A stretch of DNA of 27,500 nt, taken from Anaeromyces robustus. Lineage: Eukaryota; Neocallimastigomycota; Neocallimastigomycetes; Neocallimastigales; Neocallimastigaceae. The notes beneath the pieces are model-generated. The model was not told the origin of the DNA. It did no database searches and saw only the letters and a program-made list of their open reading frames with translations. Shown piece by piece: positions 11,242-22,425 of the stretch (position 1 is the stretch's first letter; the number at the start of each line of letters is the position of its first letter). The stretch spans positions 37,501 to 65,000 of the forward strand of contig MCFG01000069.1 of assembly GCA_002104895.1 (NCBI GenBank). Reading direction: 5' to 3'. The translations under genes were made by a program, and so were the position numbers.

Positions 11242-13382
11242 ATGGTAATTAGTTATTTAAAAAACTCTATTTATATTATATAAATTATAAGTCGATATTT
11301 GCATTTTGTTCCATATGGAATATTGAATTTCATAAACAGATTTTTTTTTTTTGGAAAAAAAAAATAAATAAATAACAAAGAAGACTATAAATTGACAAAA
11401 ATGTCGGAAAGAATTTTTATTTTAATTTAATAAGAAATTATCAGGAAATTTATAATTTTTATAAATACACAAGTAAAAATGACAAAAAGAAGTAATGAAA
11501 GAATAAATTGCAAATGACAGTTTTAATTTTATTTATAAGAAATTAATAAATGGTTTATTTATATATAAATTTCAATAATAATAACAAAAAAAAAAATAAT
11601 AAAAAAAAATTTCACTTTTCATCAAGAATTTTCAAATATATTGTATATTATTATATTATTTGTTCATTATGCTTTATTGAAAATAAATTAAATTATTCAG
11701 TCAAAAATAATAATATTTAATTTTAAAATAAAAATTTAAATTTAAATGAAATGTTTAAAATAAATAATTCAAAAAAATTATTATATAATTATTATATCAA
11801 ATATATTATATGTTGTTATCTTATTTGTTCATTATATTTTATTGAAAATAAATTAAATTATTCAGTCTATAATAATAATATTTAATTTTAAAATAAAAAT
11901 TTAAATTTAAATGAAATGTTTAAAATAAATGATTTCAAAAAATTATTATATAATTATTACATTAATATATTTATACATTAAATTTTTAAATATATATTTA
12001 TTCACAAAAAACTTTATAATAATAGCAATAATAAATAAAAAAAACAAAAACAAACAAACAAACAAACAAAAAAAAAAATAAAAAGAAAAAAAACAAAAAA
12101 AAAAAAAATAAACATATTAACATTTACCGTATTTTTAATTATCATACTTTTAATTGTAAAAAATAATAATAAAAAATATTCTTATAGATTAATTTTATGC
12201 TTTTGGTTTCTAGGTAATAAATGATTTAAGATAATATAATATTTAAAAATTAATTATAATATATATATATTATATTAAATTTTGTTTATTTTAATAATAA
12301 TAATAACAACAACAACAACAACAACAATAATAATAATCACAAATTATGATAATATTATTAATGCTTAAAACAAATATAACAAAACAAAAATAAAAACAAA
12401 TATATATATATATCAATTATTTACAAAAGACAAGGAAAAGTCAGATTAACTAAATGGTAAAAATAATAATATATTATTATTTAATATTCATATAAATTGT
12501 TTTCATGGAATATTAATATTTATATACATATATTATTCATATATTATTTATTTATTTATTTATTTATATATATATTTTTATTTTTTTTCTCCATAATAAT
12601 AAAAATATGAAATAATAAAATACTATAATACATATTTATACATAATTGTTTATAAATAATCAATATCACCATTATTATATTCTGATAAATAAATTATATA
12701 TAAAAGGTTTAATTCAAACTGGACTACTAAAGAAAGATCAAAGATTGTTAAAGAAGTCAGTTCATTAGTTCTTTCAAGACGTACAAAAATGTGCAATGTA
12801 ATAATAGTTTCAATTATGAATATATTATATTTATTTGAATTATTGAAATAATTATTAATATTAATATATATTATATAATATATAAATATATTATTTTTTT
12901 TAATAAATAGGTTATTGAATATAAAGGTACTTTCTCTTTGATATAATTACATAAAAATTATTCAAGAAAAAAAAATAGTAATAATAAAATTAAATAAAAT
13001 ATTTAATGATGATATTTTTTTTTTTATTTTATATTATTTAAAATCAATCACTCAAAAATGAAAATAAATGAAAATTATAGAATTAAAGATTGTTTACAGA
13101 AGGTATTATTCAATTATTTATTTACATAATTTATATTATAATATATTTATTTAATTTATTTAATATTTCATAAATTAATTTTTATATTTCAAAAAAACAA
13201 AAAAATTATTTTTTTTATATCTTTATAATAAAATAGATATGCTAGTTTATTTTTTATTGCTGGAATTGATGCAAATGATAATGAATTAATATGTTTAGAA
13301 GTTATTCATAGATATGTCGAAATTTTAGATAGATACTTTGTAAATATTAAAATAATATGAAATAATATAAATATTGTATTTA

Positions 13383-13446
<64 letters not shown>

Positions 13447-13984
13447 TCATGTTAATTGTTAATTATCTAATATATATTTATATATTTAATTTATAACTTA
13501 TAATATTTTAAATAAATAGGGAAATGTTTGTGAATTAGATCTTATTTTCAATTTCAATAAAGTAATTATTATTATTATTATTAATTAATTAATAAATTAG
13601 TTTAATATTATTAATAATATTAATATTTTTTTTTTATTTTTAATTTTAATACACAATAAATAAATTACAATAATATTTAATAATAGGCATATTATATATT
13701 GGATGAATTATTAATAGCGGGTGAATTACAAGTAAGTTTTTTAATTTCGTTTAATTTATTTATTTATTTATTTAAAATGTATATATATATATATATTATT
13801 TACTTAAGTTTTCAAAATTAATTTTAATCTTTTCATTTTTTTAAATAATTTAATAATAAATAATTAAATTAATAAAATAATAATAATAATAATAATAATA
13901 AAGGAACCAAGTAAAAAAGCTGTATTAAGAGTAATTACACAACAAGATTCTCTAGCTGAAGGAGAAGAATACAGTACTCAATAA
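11242..13984 (+). CDS. APS1: AP-1 clathrin adaptor complex sigma subunit, ten exons
   Basis: Small (sigma) subunit of the AP-1 adaptor, which recruits clathrin and cargo at the trans-Golgi network and endosomes and helps bind dileucine signals. Exons: 11242-11244, 12188-12213, 12430-12456, 12707-12797, 12911-12926, 13081-13102, 13237-13339, 13520-13561, 13687-13731, 13904-13984; total 456 nt, 151 residues. All introns are GT...AG and every junction keeps frame. Landmarks: [18 protein letters not shown] (2-19), the small-chain signature IVYRRYASLFF (58-68), [20 protein letters not shown] (89-108), [20 protein letters not shown] (111-130). RQGKxRLTKW and AGELQEPSKK are AP-1-type, unlike AP-2 sigma. 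Length matches the family (about 155). The ATG-only first exon is the least certain part; the alternative is initiation at Met5 in exon 2, which would remove the first beta strand. Expect constitutive housekeeping expression. Confidence 0.93.
11632..11959. repeat. Tandem duplication of a 165-bp unit in intron 1 of the AP-1 sigma gene
   Basis: Copy 1 is 11632-11796 and copy 2 is 11797-11959. They are nearly identical over their length: both carry TGTTCATTAT, ATTGAAAATAAATTAAATTA and TAAATGAAATGTTTAAAATA at the same offsets, and differ at a few positions, mostly near the left ends. It is a direct duplication inside the intron with no coding content. Confidence 0.9.
12546..12567. repeat. Short (TTTA)n tract in intron 3 of the AP-1 sigma gene
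   Basis: About five TTTA units within the 250-nt intron that follows the 27-nt exon 3. An (AAC)n tract of about seven units also lies in intron 2 near 12305-12327. Confidence 0.85.
13382..13446. repeat. (TTA)n microsatellite in intron 7 of the AP-1 sigma gene
   Basis: About 21 uninterrupted TTA units fill a large part of the 180-nt intron between 13340 and 13519. A pure tract of this length is likely to vary in length between strains. Confidence 0.92.
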
Positions 13985-14584
13985 TTTTAAAAACTTTTTT
14001 TATTACTTTAAAAATAAAAAAAAAATATAATAATATAAATTATTTAAGAAAATTTCTTATTTAAAATAATAACTATAAAATAATAAAAAAGAAATTTGAA
14101 TCTTTTACAATATAAAAATAAATAAATAATAATAAGTTATATAATAATAAAAAAAATATAACATAAGAAAAATAAAATTTAAAAAAAAAATAATAATAAT
14201 AAAAATAAAATAAATGAAATAATAAATAAAGAAAAAAATTATAAATTAATAATTAATCAATCAATCAATAAATAAATAAAATAAAAATAAAATAATGATA
14301 GTAATTAACATTATAATATTATATTAATAATAATAATCATTATAATATAATTCATCATGAAAATATAAATATAAATATAAATAAAAATACTAGAAATATA
14401 ATTTTAATAAATAATAATAAAAAAAAAATAAAAATAAAAAATAAAAAAATAAAAAATAAAAAAATGAAAAATATATTATTATATATAATAAAATAAAATA
14501 AAATAAATATAAAATATATATAAATTACTTTATAACATGTACTTTTTAAATTAAATTTAAATAAAGTTTTCATTATTTTATTGC

Positions 14585-14585
<1 letters not shown>

Positions 14586-14622
<37 letters not shown>
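14586..14622. repeat. 37-base A homopolymer
   Basis: Uninterrupted A run following TTGCC, the longest homopolymer I see in the window. A run this long is also prone to sequencing or assembly length error. Confidence 0.9.
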
Positions 14623-14626
<4 letters not shown>

Positions 14627-15673
14627 TATAATAAATATAATAAAAATAAAAATAATAAAAAAAAAAATCTTTAATAATAAATAATAAAATTAAAAACCTT
14701 TTTTTATTTTTATATAAATCTATTGTATAAAAAATAAAAAATTTATTATATATAATATATATTATGTTTAATCATTTTATCATTAATAATAATTTATAAT
14801 TGATATTTTATAATAAATACTAATAAAGAGCTTTTTTTTTTTTTTTTTTTTTTTTCATTTTGTTCCTACAGACCTTTAGTTTTTATTGTATATATTATAA
14901 TTAATATCAATATTAACCTAATACATAAAACTATATTATATATTATAATAATAATTATAATTAAATTAATTATTTTACTATTTTTTTTTTAAAAAAAAAA
15001 AAAAATAAAAATTTTCACACTCATTAATTTCTTTTTTTTTTTTTTTTTTAACTTTTTTTTTTTTTATTAATTTTTTTTGTTTTTTTTTGTTTTAGTTTGT
15101 TTTAGTTTGCTTTTTTTTTTTTGAACTAATATTTTAATAGAAATAATAAATAATTTGATGATAAAAAATAAATTATAATTATTTTTTTCCTTTTCAAATA
15201 TTTTTTATGATTTTTTTTTCGCTCTTATATATTATGTAAAAAAAAAAATTATATAAAACAGATAAGAATAGATTAACGTAATCATAATATTATTAGTATA
15301 TAAAAAAAAAAAAAATATTTTTTTGCTTTTTAAAAACTATATGAAAATAAATCATTTCCATATATATAAAGACAAAAAAAAAGTTGTTTTTTTTTTTTGT
15401 AATTATTCTATTATCATTATTAAAAAAATTTATAATAGCTATGATTATTCCATAAAATAATAATAGTTATAATAATATTTTATCTTATTACTATTAAAAT
15501 AATAATAATAAATAGAAAAAAAAAAAAAAAAAGATTCTAATGTATATAAATATGTATGTGTATAATCGCATATAATAAAACAATAAATAAAAATAAACAA
15601 TATTTATTATATATTATTATTTGATATCTATATATATAATTAAAAAAAATAATTAAATAATTAAATAATAATA

Positions 15674-15676
<3 letters not shown>

Positions 15677-15705
<29 letters not shown>
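15677..15705. repeat. 29-base T homopolymer
   Basis: Uninterrupted T run about 100 bp beyond the stop codon of the minus-strand CTL gene, i.e. a poly-A run in the sense of that transcript's 3' flank. Confidence 0.9.
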
Positions 15706-15770
15706 GAATTCATTCAAATATTTTACATATTTATATATATTATGACTTATTTCATAATATATAAAAAAAC

Positions 15771-15802
<32 letters not shown>

Positions 15803-15804
15803 CT

Positions 15805-18800
15805 TTATAAAAGTCTATCATTACTTCCAGGAATATTATTATTTGATGAATTAATAGAAATAATGGTATCTGAAGAAGTATCTTTCTTTTCTTTCATTTC
15901 TTTATTTTGTTTTTTAGCTTCTTTTGCTTTTTGTTTTTGTTCTTTCTTTTCTTGTTTTTCTTGTAATTTTTTATTTTTTCTTTCAGCTTTATGTTTAGCT
16001 TTTTCTAATTTTCTTTCTTCCTTAGTTGGTAAATTAAGAATATCTGGAATTTCCATTTTTTGATCCTTTAAATATTTATGCATACTCTTTACAAATTTCT
16101 TGTATAATTTTGGATGATAAGCAGCCATAACTTCTGGATGATCAGCAAAACATACAAAGAAAGCGGAAGCAGAAATTTCTACGACAATAGCAACCATAGA
16201 AAGCATAATATAACTATAGATAAAACCAAATATACCTAATACAGTACTTAAGAAGAAAGGAAGATCATATACAAAGTAACTTAAAATAAAACCAAAGGAA
16301 CCTACAATAAAGGAGCTAACAGATTTACCGGTTCTCATTACACTATCAATAATATCTGAATTAACTATCATTTGAATACTATTCTTCTTAACAATTTTCC
16401 AGGTATCAAGAGAAGCTTTACAATAACTTGTACCATAAACAGCAACCATGACAAAGGAATTAGAATTGTAAACTTGAAGAATATATTCCAAACAAGAAAC
16501 GGAAGAAAGAATAATAGTTTTTAAAATGACACTATCGGTATTCTTACCCTTTCTGTAAAGATAATTAAATGCTCTTAAAGCAGCTGTAATGAGAGATCCA
16601 AAACAAATGGTACCAAAAGATAATATGGCTCTTCCAGTTGAATAAATAGTTGGGAAATGTACGGATGGATGATTTTCACGAATAACATATTCTGGGTTTG
16701 TACTAGTAAAGTAATACCAAGTAGCAGTAACACCAGAAATAGCAACAGCCATAACATTCTTACCTACTTCAAAAGTCCAGAAGAAACATAAAACAAGGAA
16801 GGCACCACTTACGGCATAAGATATAACATAGTTAACTACTGATGGTTTATTAAAAGTAATAAAAGCAGAAAAAATTAAAAGGAACCAAATACTACTAAGA
16901 ACAAAAAGAATAAAAGCTAAAATGAAAGGACCAAATTGACGATAAAGTGAAGTCATGGTAGTACGTAATAAAGAAGAAGAGAATCTAATCTTATGTCTTG
17001 TTACTATATACCAAAGCACCTTTATAGCAAAGTATATGGATACTACTATTGCACCAAAGAAGTTTTGAATAATCAAGTTAACAAAGATTAAAATAATAAT
17101 ATTGATGAGAGAGAATCCCATGGAAATGTAAATAATCTTGGAAGTATTAATAATAATGACAGCCATCCATATTAAACCAATTACTGCATTACAAATGATG
17201 ATCCAAACGATAACTTTTGTAAGTGGAATTAACTCTCTATGTAAAGTATCAAGTGTACCTTCGAAAAGTGAAGAGGCTAAGCCAAGAGAACGTTTTTGTA
17301 AATCCTTACAAAAAGAAGTGGCTAAACCAGAAAGGAAGCAAGATGATGGTAAGAAATCACCATTTAAAGCTCCAAAGAATGACTTTTGAAGGCAACGATC
17401 ATTAATATAAACACCAAGATCTACACCAAGAACATCCTTTACACCTTCTTCAATAATACTTAAAACTTCATTTGAGGAAAGTGAAACAAGAGCAACATTA
17501 TGAAGACAACCAGTAGAGGCGCTAATTAAACGTTGAGAACGATCCTTATCATCACTATTGGCAACACTTTCTTCAGTAGTCAAAAATTTGTTAATACAAC
17601 CATTAAACATTGAGGTAACAAGAGGAGTAGAAACACCAGCCTTATCTAAACCATATTTAATACAACCATTAAGAGCAACTGATTTTTGAGTTCCTTCTTC
17701 AAGCATTGGCTTAATACATTGTTGGTCCAATTGAGTGACAGCTTCATTGCTAACATTAACACCAGCGGTTTGAAGAGCTTCGTTAACACATTTTTCTGGA
17801 TTTTCTTCATTGACGCATAATTCCCAAAGTTTTTCAGTGTCAATTGAACTAGCAGCATTATTTGAATTAGCAGCATCTGCATCTGATTTAACACTTTTGA
17901 TTAATTCAGTAATAGCATAATCAACACATTTGGCATAGGAATTATTTTCATTATTGACCATTGGTGAAATACAAGAATCCAATAATTTATTAGTTTTATC
18001 ACTAACATTTTCACTTTTACCGAAAAGATTAACAGCAAAACGAATACATTTATTAGCTGCTTGTTTATCCCCATCAATAATAAATTTCACACATTCATCA
18101 TAAAATCCAGTAAGGTATTGAACGGTGGAATCACTAACATTTGCTCTTTTATATAATTCCATGGACATATCAAGATCAAGATTTCTCTTAGTTTTATCTT
18201 TTCCATTAGTTTCATCCTTAAACATTTCATTAACACCGAAAGTGAAACAACGACTTTCAGCAAATTCATCACCAGAAACAACAAAACCAAGACAATTATT
18301 GTAAAAAGCATCTGAAACTTTACTAGTTGAAGGAGGCATATCATCTGGTAATGATATATCAGTAACAAAACGACAGAAAGTAGTAGGATCTGTCAAGTTA
18401 TCACGATCTCTCCATCCAATATAACCAATAAAGATAATTACGGCAAAGAATAAGATTCCAAATATGAAATCACCATTAAACTTTCTACGAGAACGATGTA
18501 ATACAGGTAAATTATGAAAAGGCTTTGTTCTATCTCTTTCTGATTTTTCACTACTTGACTTTTCATCATCAATACTTATACTTTGACTATTATATTGTTG
18601 AATTTCATCTTCATTATTATAATTATCATTATATTCATATTGAGGTGGTTGGTCTTGATATGGAGCGTTACCTAAATCATAGTCATATCCATACTGAGTA
18701 GATTGTGGTTGTTGTTGCATTTGAACTTCAATATTTTCATCAATAGTATATTGATATTGTGGATTTGGTTGATAACCATTATTATTATACATATTACCAT

Positions 18801-18887
18801 TATTATTATACATATTATTATTATTGTTATTATTATAATTATAATTTTGATTAAGAGCATTGTTCATATTATTGTTATCATAATACA

Positions 18888-18918
<31 letters not shown>

Positions 18919-19125
18919 ATTTTGATTAACTGGATATACTGCTGGGGCTGAAGGGGCGTTACCAGAATTATTATAATATCCTCTATTATTATTTCTATTA
19001 TTATTAAAATTTCTATTATCAAAGTGGTTTTCGTAAGTTACATCAACAGTTGGAACGCCATCGCGTCCATCATCACTGTCACTTTGAGTTGAAGCTAACA
19101 TTGGGAATTTATCTGAATATTCCAT
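15805..19125 (-). CDS. Choline-transporter-like (SLC44/CTL, Pns1-type) membrane protein with expanded Cys-rich loop
   Basis: Intronless, 1106 residues. Order: acidic/Asn/Gln-rich cytosolic N-terminus (1-215); TM1 (219-237); large extracytoplasmic region (238-633); about nine to ten TM segments (635-657, 663-684, 687-707, 731-757, 764-785, 788-806, 833-852, 934-955, 957-985 and nearby); Lys/Glu-rich helical tail (1034-1082). The C-terminal half matches the choline-transporter-like family: FWTFEVGKNV, GRAILSFGTICFGSLI (831-846), NSFVMVAVYGTSYCKAS (888-904), FVCFADHPEVM (990-1000). Family members move choline, ethanolamine or related substrates across plasma or organelle membranes; the substrate of fungal Pns1 is not settled, so none is assigned. 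The loop has paired cysteines (278/293, 345/360, 385/400, 437/446, 470/488, 510/540, 578/596) and N-glycosylation sequons (e.g. 243, 329, 373, 395, 457). Start: first Met, preceded by an A-rich leader. Much longer than yeast Pns1 (539 residues). Confidence 0.92.
17220..18420 (-). other. Ectodomain with about seven two-cysteine modules (within the CTL protein)
   Basis: Between TM1 and TM2 (residues about 238-633) a module recurs. It has a hydrophobic lead-in and a first Cys followed by Ile/Val/Leu, then 9-30 residues, then a second Cys in the form C-[VIFL]-x-x-[AGV]-[VIL]. Examples are CLGFVV...CFTFGV, CVKFII...CIRFAV and CISPMV...CVDYAI, all with exactly 15 residues between cysteine positions, and more diverged copies CVNE...CVNEAL, CIKPML...CIKYGL, CINKFL...CLHNVA and CLQKSF...CFLSGL. 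Intramodular disulfides are inferred, not shown. Confidence 0.7.
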
Positions 19126-19790
19126 TTTTGTATTAATTATTTTTATTTTAGAAATTTTTATATATAATAAAATATATATAATAAAAAAAAAAACAAAATT
19201 TAATATTATTATATATAAATATTATATTAATATTATATTATTAATATTATTATTTTTATTATTATATTGATATTACTATATATAAATGAAAAAAAAAACT
19301 ATTATTTTAAATAAATTCAATAATTAATAATAAAGCCTAACGTTAAAAGATCTTTTATATTTAAAAAAAAATATATATAAATATATTTTGATTTTATATC
19401 AAATAATTTATTATATCTATATGCTACTTTTTATATTATATTTATTTTTAAAATTATAATAATATTATATTATTATATTCTAATAATATATATATTATCA
19501 ATTAACAATTACTTCGTAATTGCTTTTTTTTTCTTTGATAATATATTTATTATTATACAAATTATATAATATTATAGCTAATTAAAACTATAATCGTTTT
19601 TGTTTATATTTCTTTTTTTTTTTAAAAAAAAAAAATTTAATTTTTTACAAAAAAAAAAATAATAAAAATGGAAAAATTTTGAGTATTTATATAATATGAA
19701 TACTATGAATAATATTACCTTATTGATATAATAATAAATCTTAATTAGTGCCTTAGTTTTTTTTTTTAATATATATAAACTATAATATAT
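19126..19790. promoter_or_regulatory. 5' flank of the CTL gene
   Basis: Probable promoter and leader region of the minus-strand CTL gene, assigned by position. Immediately before the start codon the minus strand reads an A-rich leader (aattaatacaaaaATGG). A 7-bp hairpin with a TTC loop (CAATTAC/GTAATTG, 19506-19522) is followed by a T run. No gene is seen. Confidence 0.35.
19506..19522. repeat. Small perfect hairpin followed by T run
   Basis: CAATTAC, loop TTC, GTAATTG, then C and nine T residues on the plus strand. It resembles a stem plus T-tract, but no RNA gene is recognisable upstream of it. Confidence 0.5.
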
Positions 19791-19792
19791 AA

Positions 19793-19851
<59 letters not shown>

Positions 19852-19853
19852 AT
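19791..19853. repeat. (AAAT)n microsatellite
   Basis: About 15 pure AAAT units; it reads TTTA on the minus strand, i.e. in the sense direction of the CTL gene downstream of it. Confidence 0.95.
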
Positions 19854-20360
19854 ATTTTTAATTTACTATCTAGACTATATAGTTTTTTATGGTATGTTTT
19901 ATAAAATAATATTAAATATTATTGTGGTTATACAAAAAGATTATTCTAGTTGGTCAAATTAGTTTTAGTTTTTTTTTTAAATGATTAAAAATTAAATTAA
20001 AAATAATTTATATTAACATAATATTATGCAATATATTTGTATATTTGGTTTTATATGTAATTATTTACAATAATATATTGTTTTGTATACTATTGTTAAT
20101 ATATTTTGTTTTATATAAAATAAAATATATTTGATTTTGTTGTACTTTGAATCAATTATATTATATATATAAATATATTTATTTTTTTTTTTGTTTAGAA
20201 AACTGTTTTTTTTTTTTTTTTTAATAATTTGTTATAAAGAAATGATTTACAGAATACTTTCTTATATTTATATATAAATATAAGTATTATTAATTCTCAG
20301 TTCAAATGATATTGAATTTATTAGTTCTATTTTAAAAAATGATAGTGACTTATAATTCAG

Positions 20361-20391
<31 letters not shown>

Positions 20392-21045
20392 AATATATCT
20401 ATATCTTATTTATATAAATAAGAAATTTTTTTTCTCTTTCATGAAAAAAAAAAAAAAAAAATTAATAATTATTAATTATTGTATTATCATTGTGAAAAAA
20501 AAAAAAATCGAATATGTTAATATGATTTAAAAATTATAATATTTTTCATTGTTTTAATTTTACTTTGATTTTTTTACTTTTATAGAAATTTGATTATTAA
20601 AAAGTTCAAATAATACTTTATTAAATATAAATTATTAATGAATTATTTAATTATTGAATAAAAATGATATAAAAAATATTCACATAAGAAGTAATTTTTC
20701 TGGTAATACGGATTAATAATTAATAATTATTAATTTTAAATATTTTTAAAAGTAACAATAAATCATTTTTTTTTTTTAAATCAAATGATTTTGTATATTA
20801 ATAATAGATTTTTCTTTATTTAATGGTGTTATTTAAACACACATATATAAAATAATAATAATAAGAATAATAATAAATAATAATAAATAATAATAACTAA
20901 AATAAACATTTATTTTTTATTCTTTTTCTTTTGTTTCTTAAAACTTTATTATTATCATAAAAACTTTAATAATTAAAAAATATAATATATTAATTTTTTT
21001 TTAAAATATTATAATTTTTAATTATTAAAGATAATTGATATTTAT
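19854..21045. other. A/T spacer without a recognisable gene
   Basis: Homopolymer-rich DNA in the divergent spacer between the CTL and metallopeptidase genes. No open frame with coding composition, no RNA gene and no repeat beyond A/T runs was seen. Confidence 0.5.
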
Positions 21046-21121
21046 ACGTATTGTATGTATTTTTGTATGTATTTTTGTATGTATTTTATGTATTGTATTT
21101 GTATTTGTATTTGTATTTGTA
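21046..21121. repeat. GTATTT-type short tandem repeat
   Basis: A first block repeats GTATGTATTTTT and a second block repeats GTATTT (about five units). It is a distinct repeat type from the TTTA tracts. Confidence 0.85.
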
Positions 21122-21887
21122 ATAATATTTTATATGATTTTTTTTTTTTTTATTAATTAACAATTAACAATTAATTGACAATATTAATATTAAATTAGCA
21201 TATTAATTTAAATTTTATTTCATTGGTATAGAATATTTACGTTTTGCCAATTTTTTCTTTCAATAATCTTAGATATTAATAATAGTTTAATGGGGATTTT
21301 TTTTTTTATTAATAATTATTATTAATATTTTTCCTTTTTTAAAGTTATATATAATATTGTACAAAAAGAAACATAGTTTAATTATATTACTATATATTTA
21401 TTTATATATGTGATAATATATTGTAATATATTATTAATTAAAATTAAAATTAAAAATGTAAGCTTGAATTTATTTATTAAATATAGTTAAAAATATTGAA
21501 AAATATTAAATTAAATTAATAATAATAATAATAATAATAATAGTAATAATAATAATAATAATAATATAATTTGTTTGACATTAAAAATACTATTTTATTA
21601 TACTTTAAAAATATTAAAACTACTTAACAAATACAAATTGACAGGTTAATGTTGGGAAAATGTGATAATTAAATAAATTATTTTATTTTTTAAAATTTAA
21701 TTTATCCATATAAACTTTTTTATATCATTTTTAAATAGAATAAATTATATGATTCAAATTAGTATATTCAATAATTATATAATTATGAATTTATTATTCC
21801 TATATTATCTTTATGTCTTATTTTTAAAAGAATATCAGAATACTTTAACTTAATTTTATTCATTTATACATTTACATACATATATAC
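21122..21887. other. A/T spacer with a short (AAT)n tract
   Basis: No coding island. An (AAT)n tract interrupted by one AGT lies at about 21518-21564. A slightly G-richer piece near 21640-21665 has no open frame of note. Confidence 0.5.
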
Positions 21888-22130
21888 TTATTTATTTATT
21901 TATTTATTTATTTATATTTATATTTATTTATTTATTAATATTTATTTATTTATTTATATTTATTTGTTTATTTATTTATATTTATTTATATTTATTTATA
22001 TTTATTTATTTATTAATATTTATTTATTTATTTATATTTATTTATATTTATTTATTTATTAATATTTATTTATTTATTTATATTTATATGTATATATTTA
22101 TATATTAATTCTTTATTTATTTATATTTAT
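21888..22130. repeat. TTTA array with higher-order structure
   Basis: TTTA units are punctuated by TTTATA and ATTAATATTT variants. The ATTAATATTT marker recurs at about 21934, 22013 and 22059 (spacings 79 and 46), showing duplication of blocks larger than the 4-bp unit. Confidence 0.88.
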
Positions 22131-22196
22131 CTGACAATTTGTTTCTTAACAAATGGCTTGAATGATGATATGTAGTTATGATATACAGCTACAAAA
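22131..22196. other. G+C-richer island, coding-like on either strand
   Basis: The minus strand reads FVAVYHNYISSFKPFVKKQI then V-R and a stop, in a frame open for about 41 codons but without a Met. The plus strand reads YLTICFLTNGLNDDM then a stop. It includes a perfect 7-bp hairpin ATTTGTT-TCTT-AACAAAT. It may be a relic of a gene or element; no family is recognised. Confidence 0.3.
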
Positions 22197-22425
22197 TTAC
22201 AAATAATAAATAAAATAATAAAATTAAAAGTGTTTTTATTAATATATACATTTTATGTAAAAAAGAGGCAATATATAATATTTACTTTAATAAATTATAT
22301 TGTATAAGGCTTTTAATTTTTTTATTCCATTACAGTTTTATATATATATATAAATAATATCTACACTAAAAAAATCTTCTATAAATAATAAATTGAAAAA
22401 AAAAAAAAAAAAAAAACTATAACTA

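Larger units (their letters stand above)
13985..15804. other. Spacer between convergent genes
   Basis: This holds the 3' ends of the AP-1 sigma gene (plus) and the CTL gene (minus). It contains no coding island and, unlike the divergent spacers, no long TTTA array. It has a 37-A run (14586-14622), a 29-T run (15677-15705) and many shorter runs. A minus-strand 72-codon open frame at 14355-14573 is Phe/Ile low complexity and is rejected. Several AATAAA words could serve as polyadenylation signals, but they are too frequent here to choose one. Confidence 0.6.

Noticed and set aside
11309-11320. TTCCATATGGAA palindrome resembling a CArG/MCM1 box in adaptin intron 1
   Set aside because: A CArG box needs six A/T bases between CC and GG; this has only four.
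15863-16063. Plus-strand frame rich in Phe/Ser/Cys, and other frames at 17138-17405 and 18703-18951
   Set aside because: They lie antisense to the CTL coding sequence and mirror its Lys/Glu-rich and Asn-rich segments.
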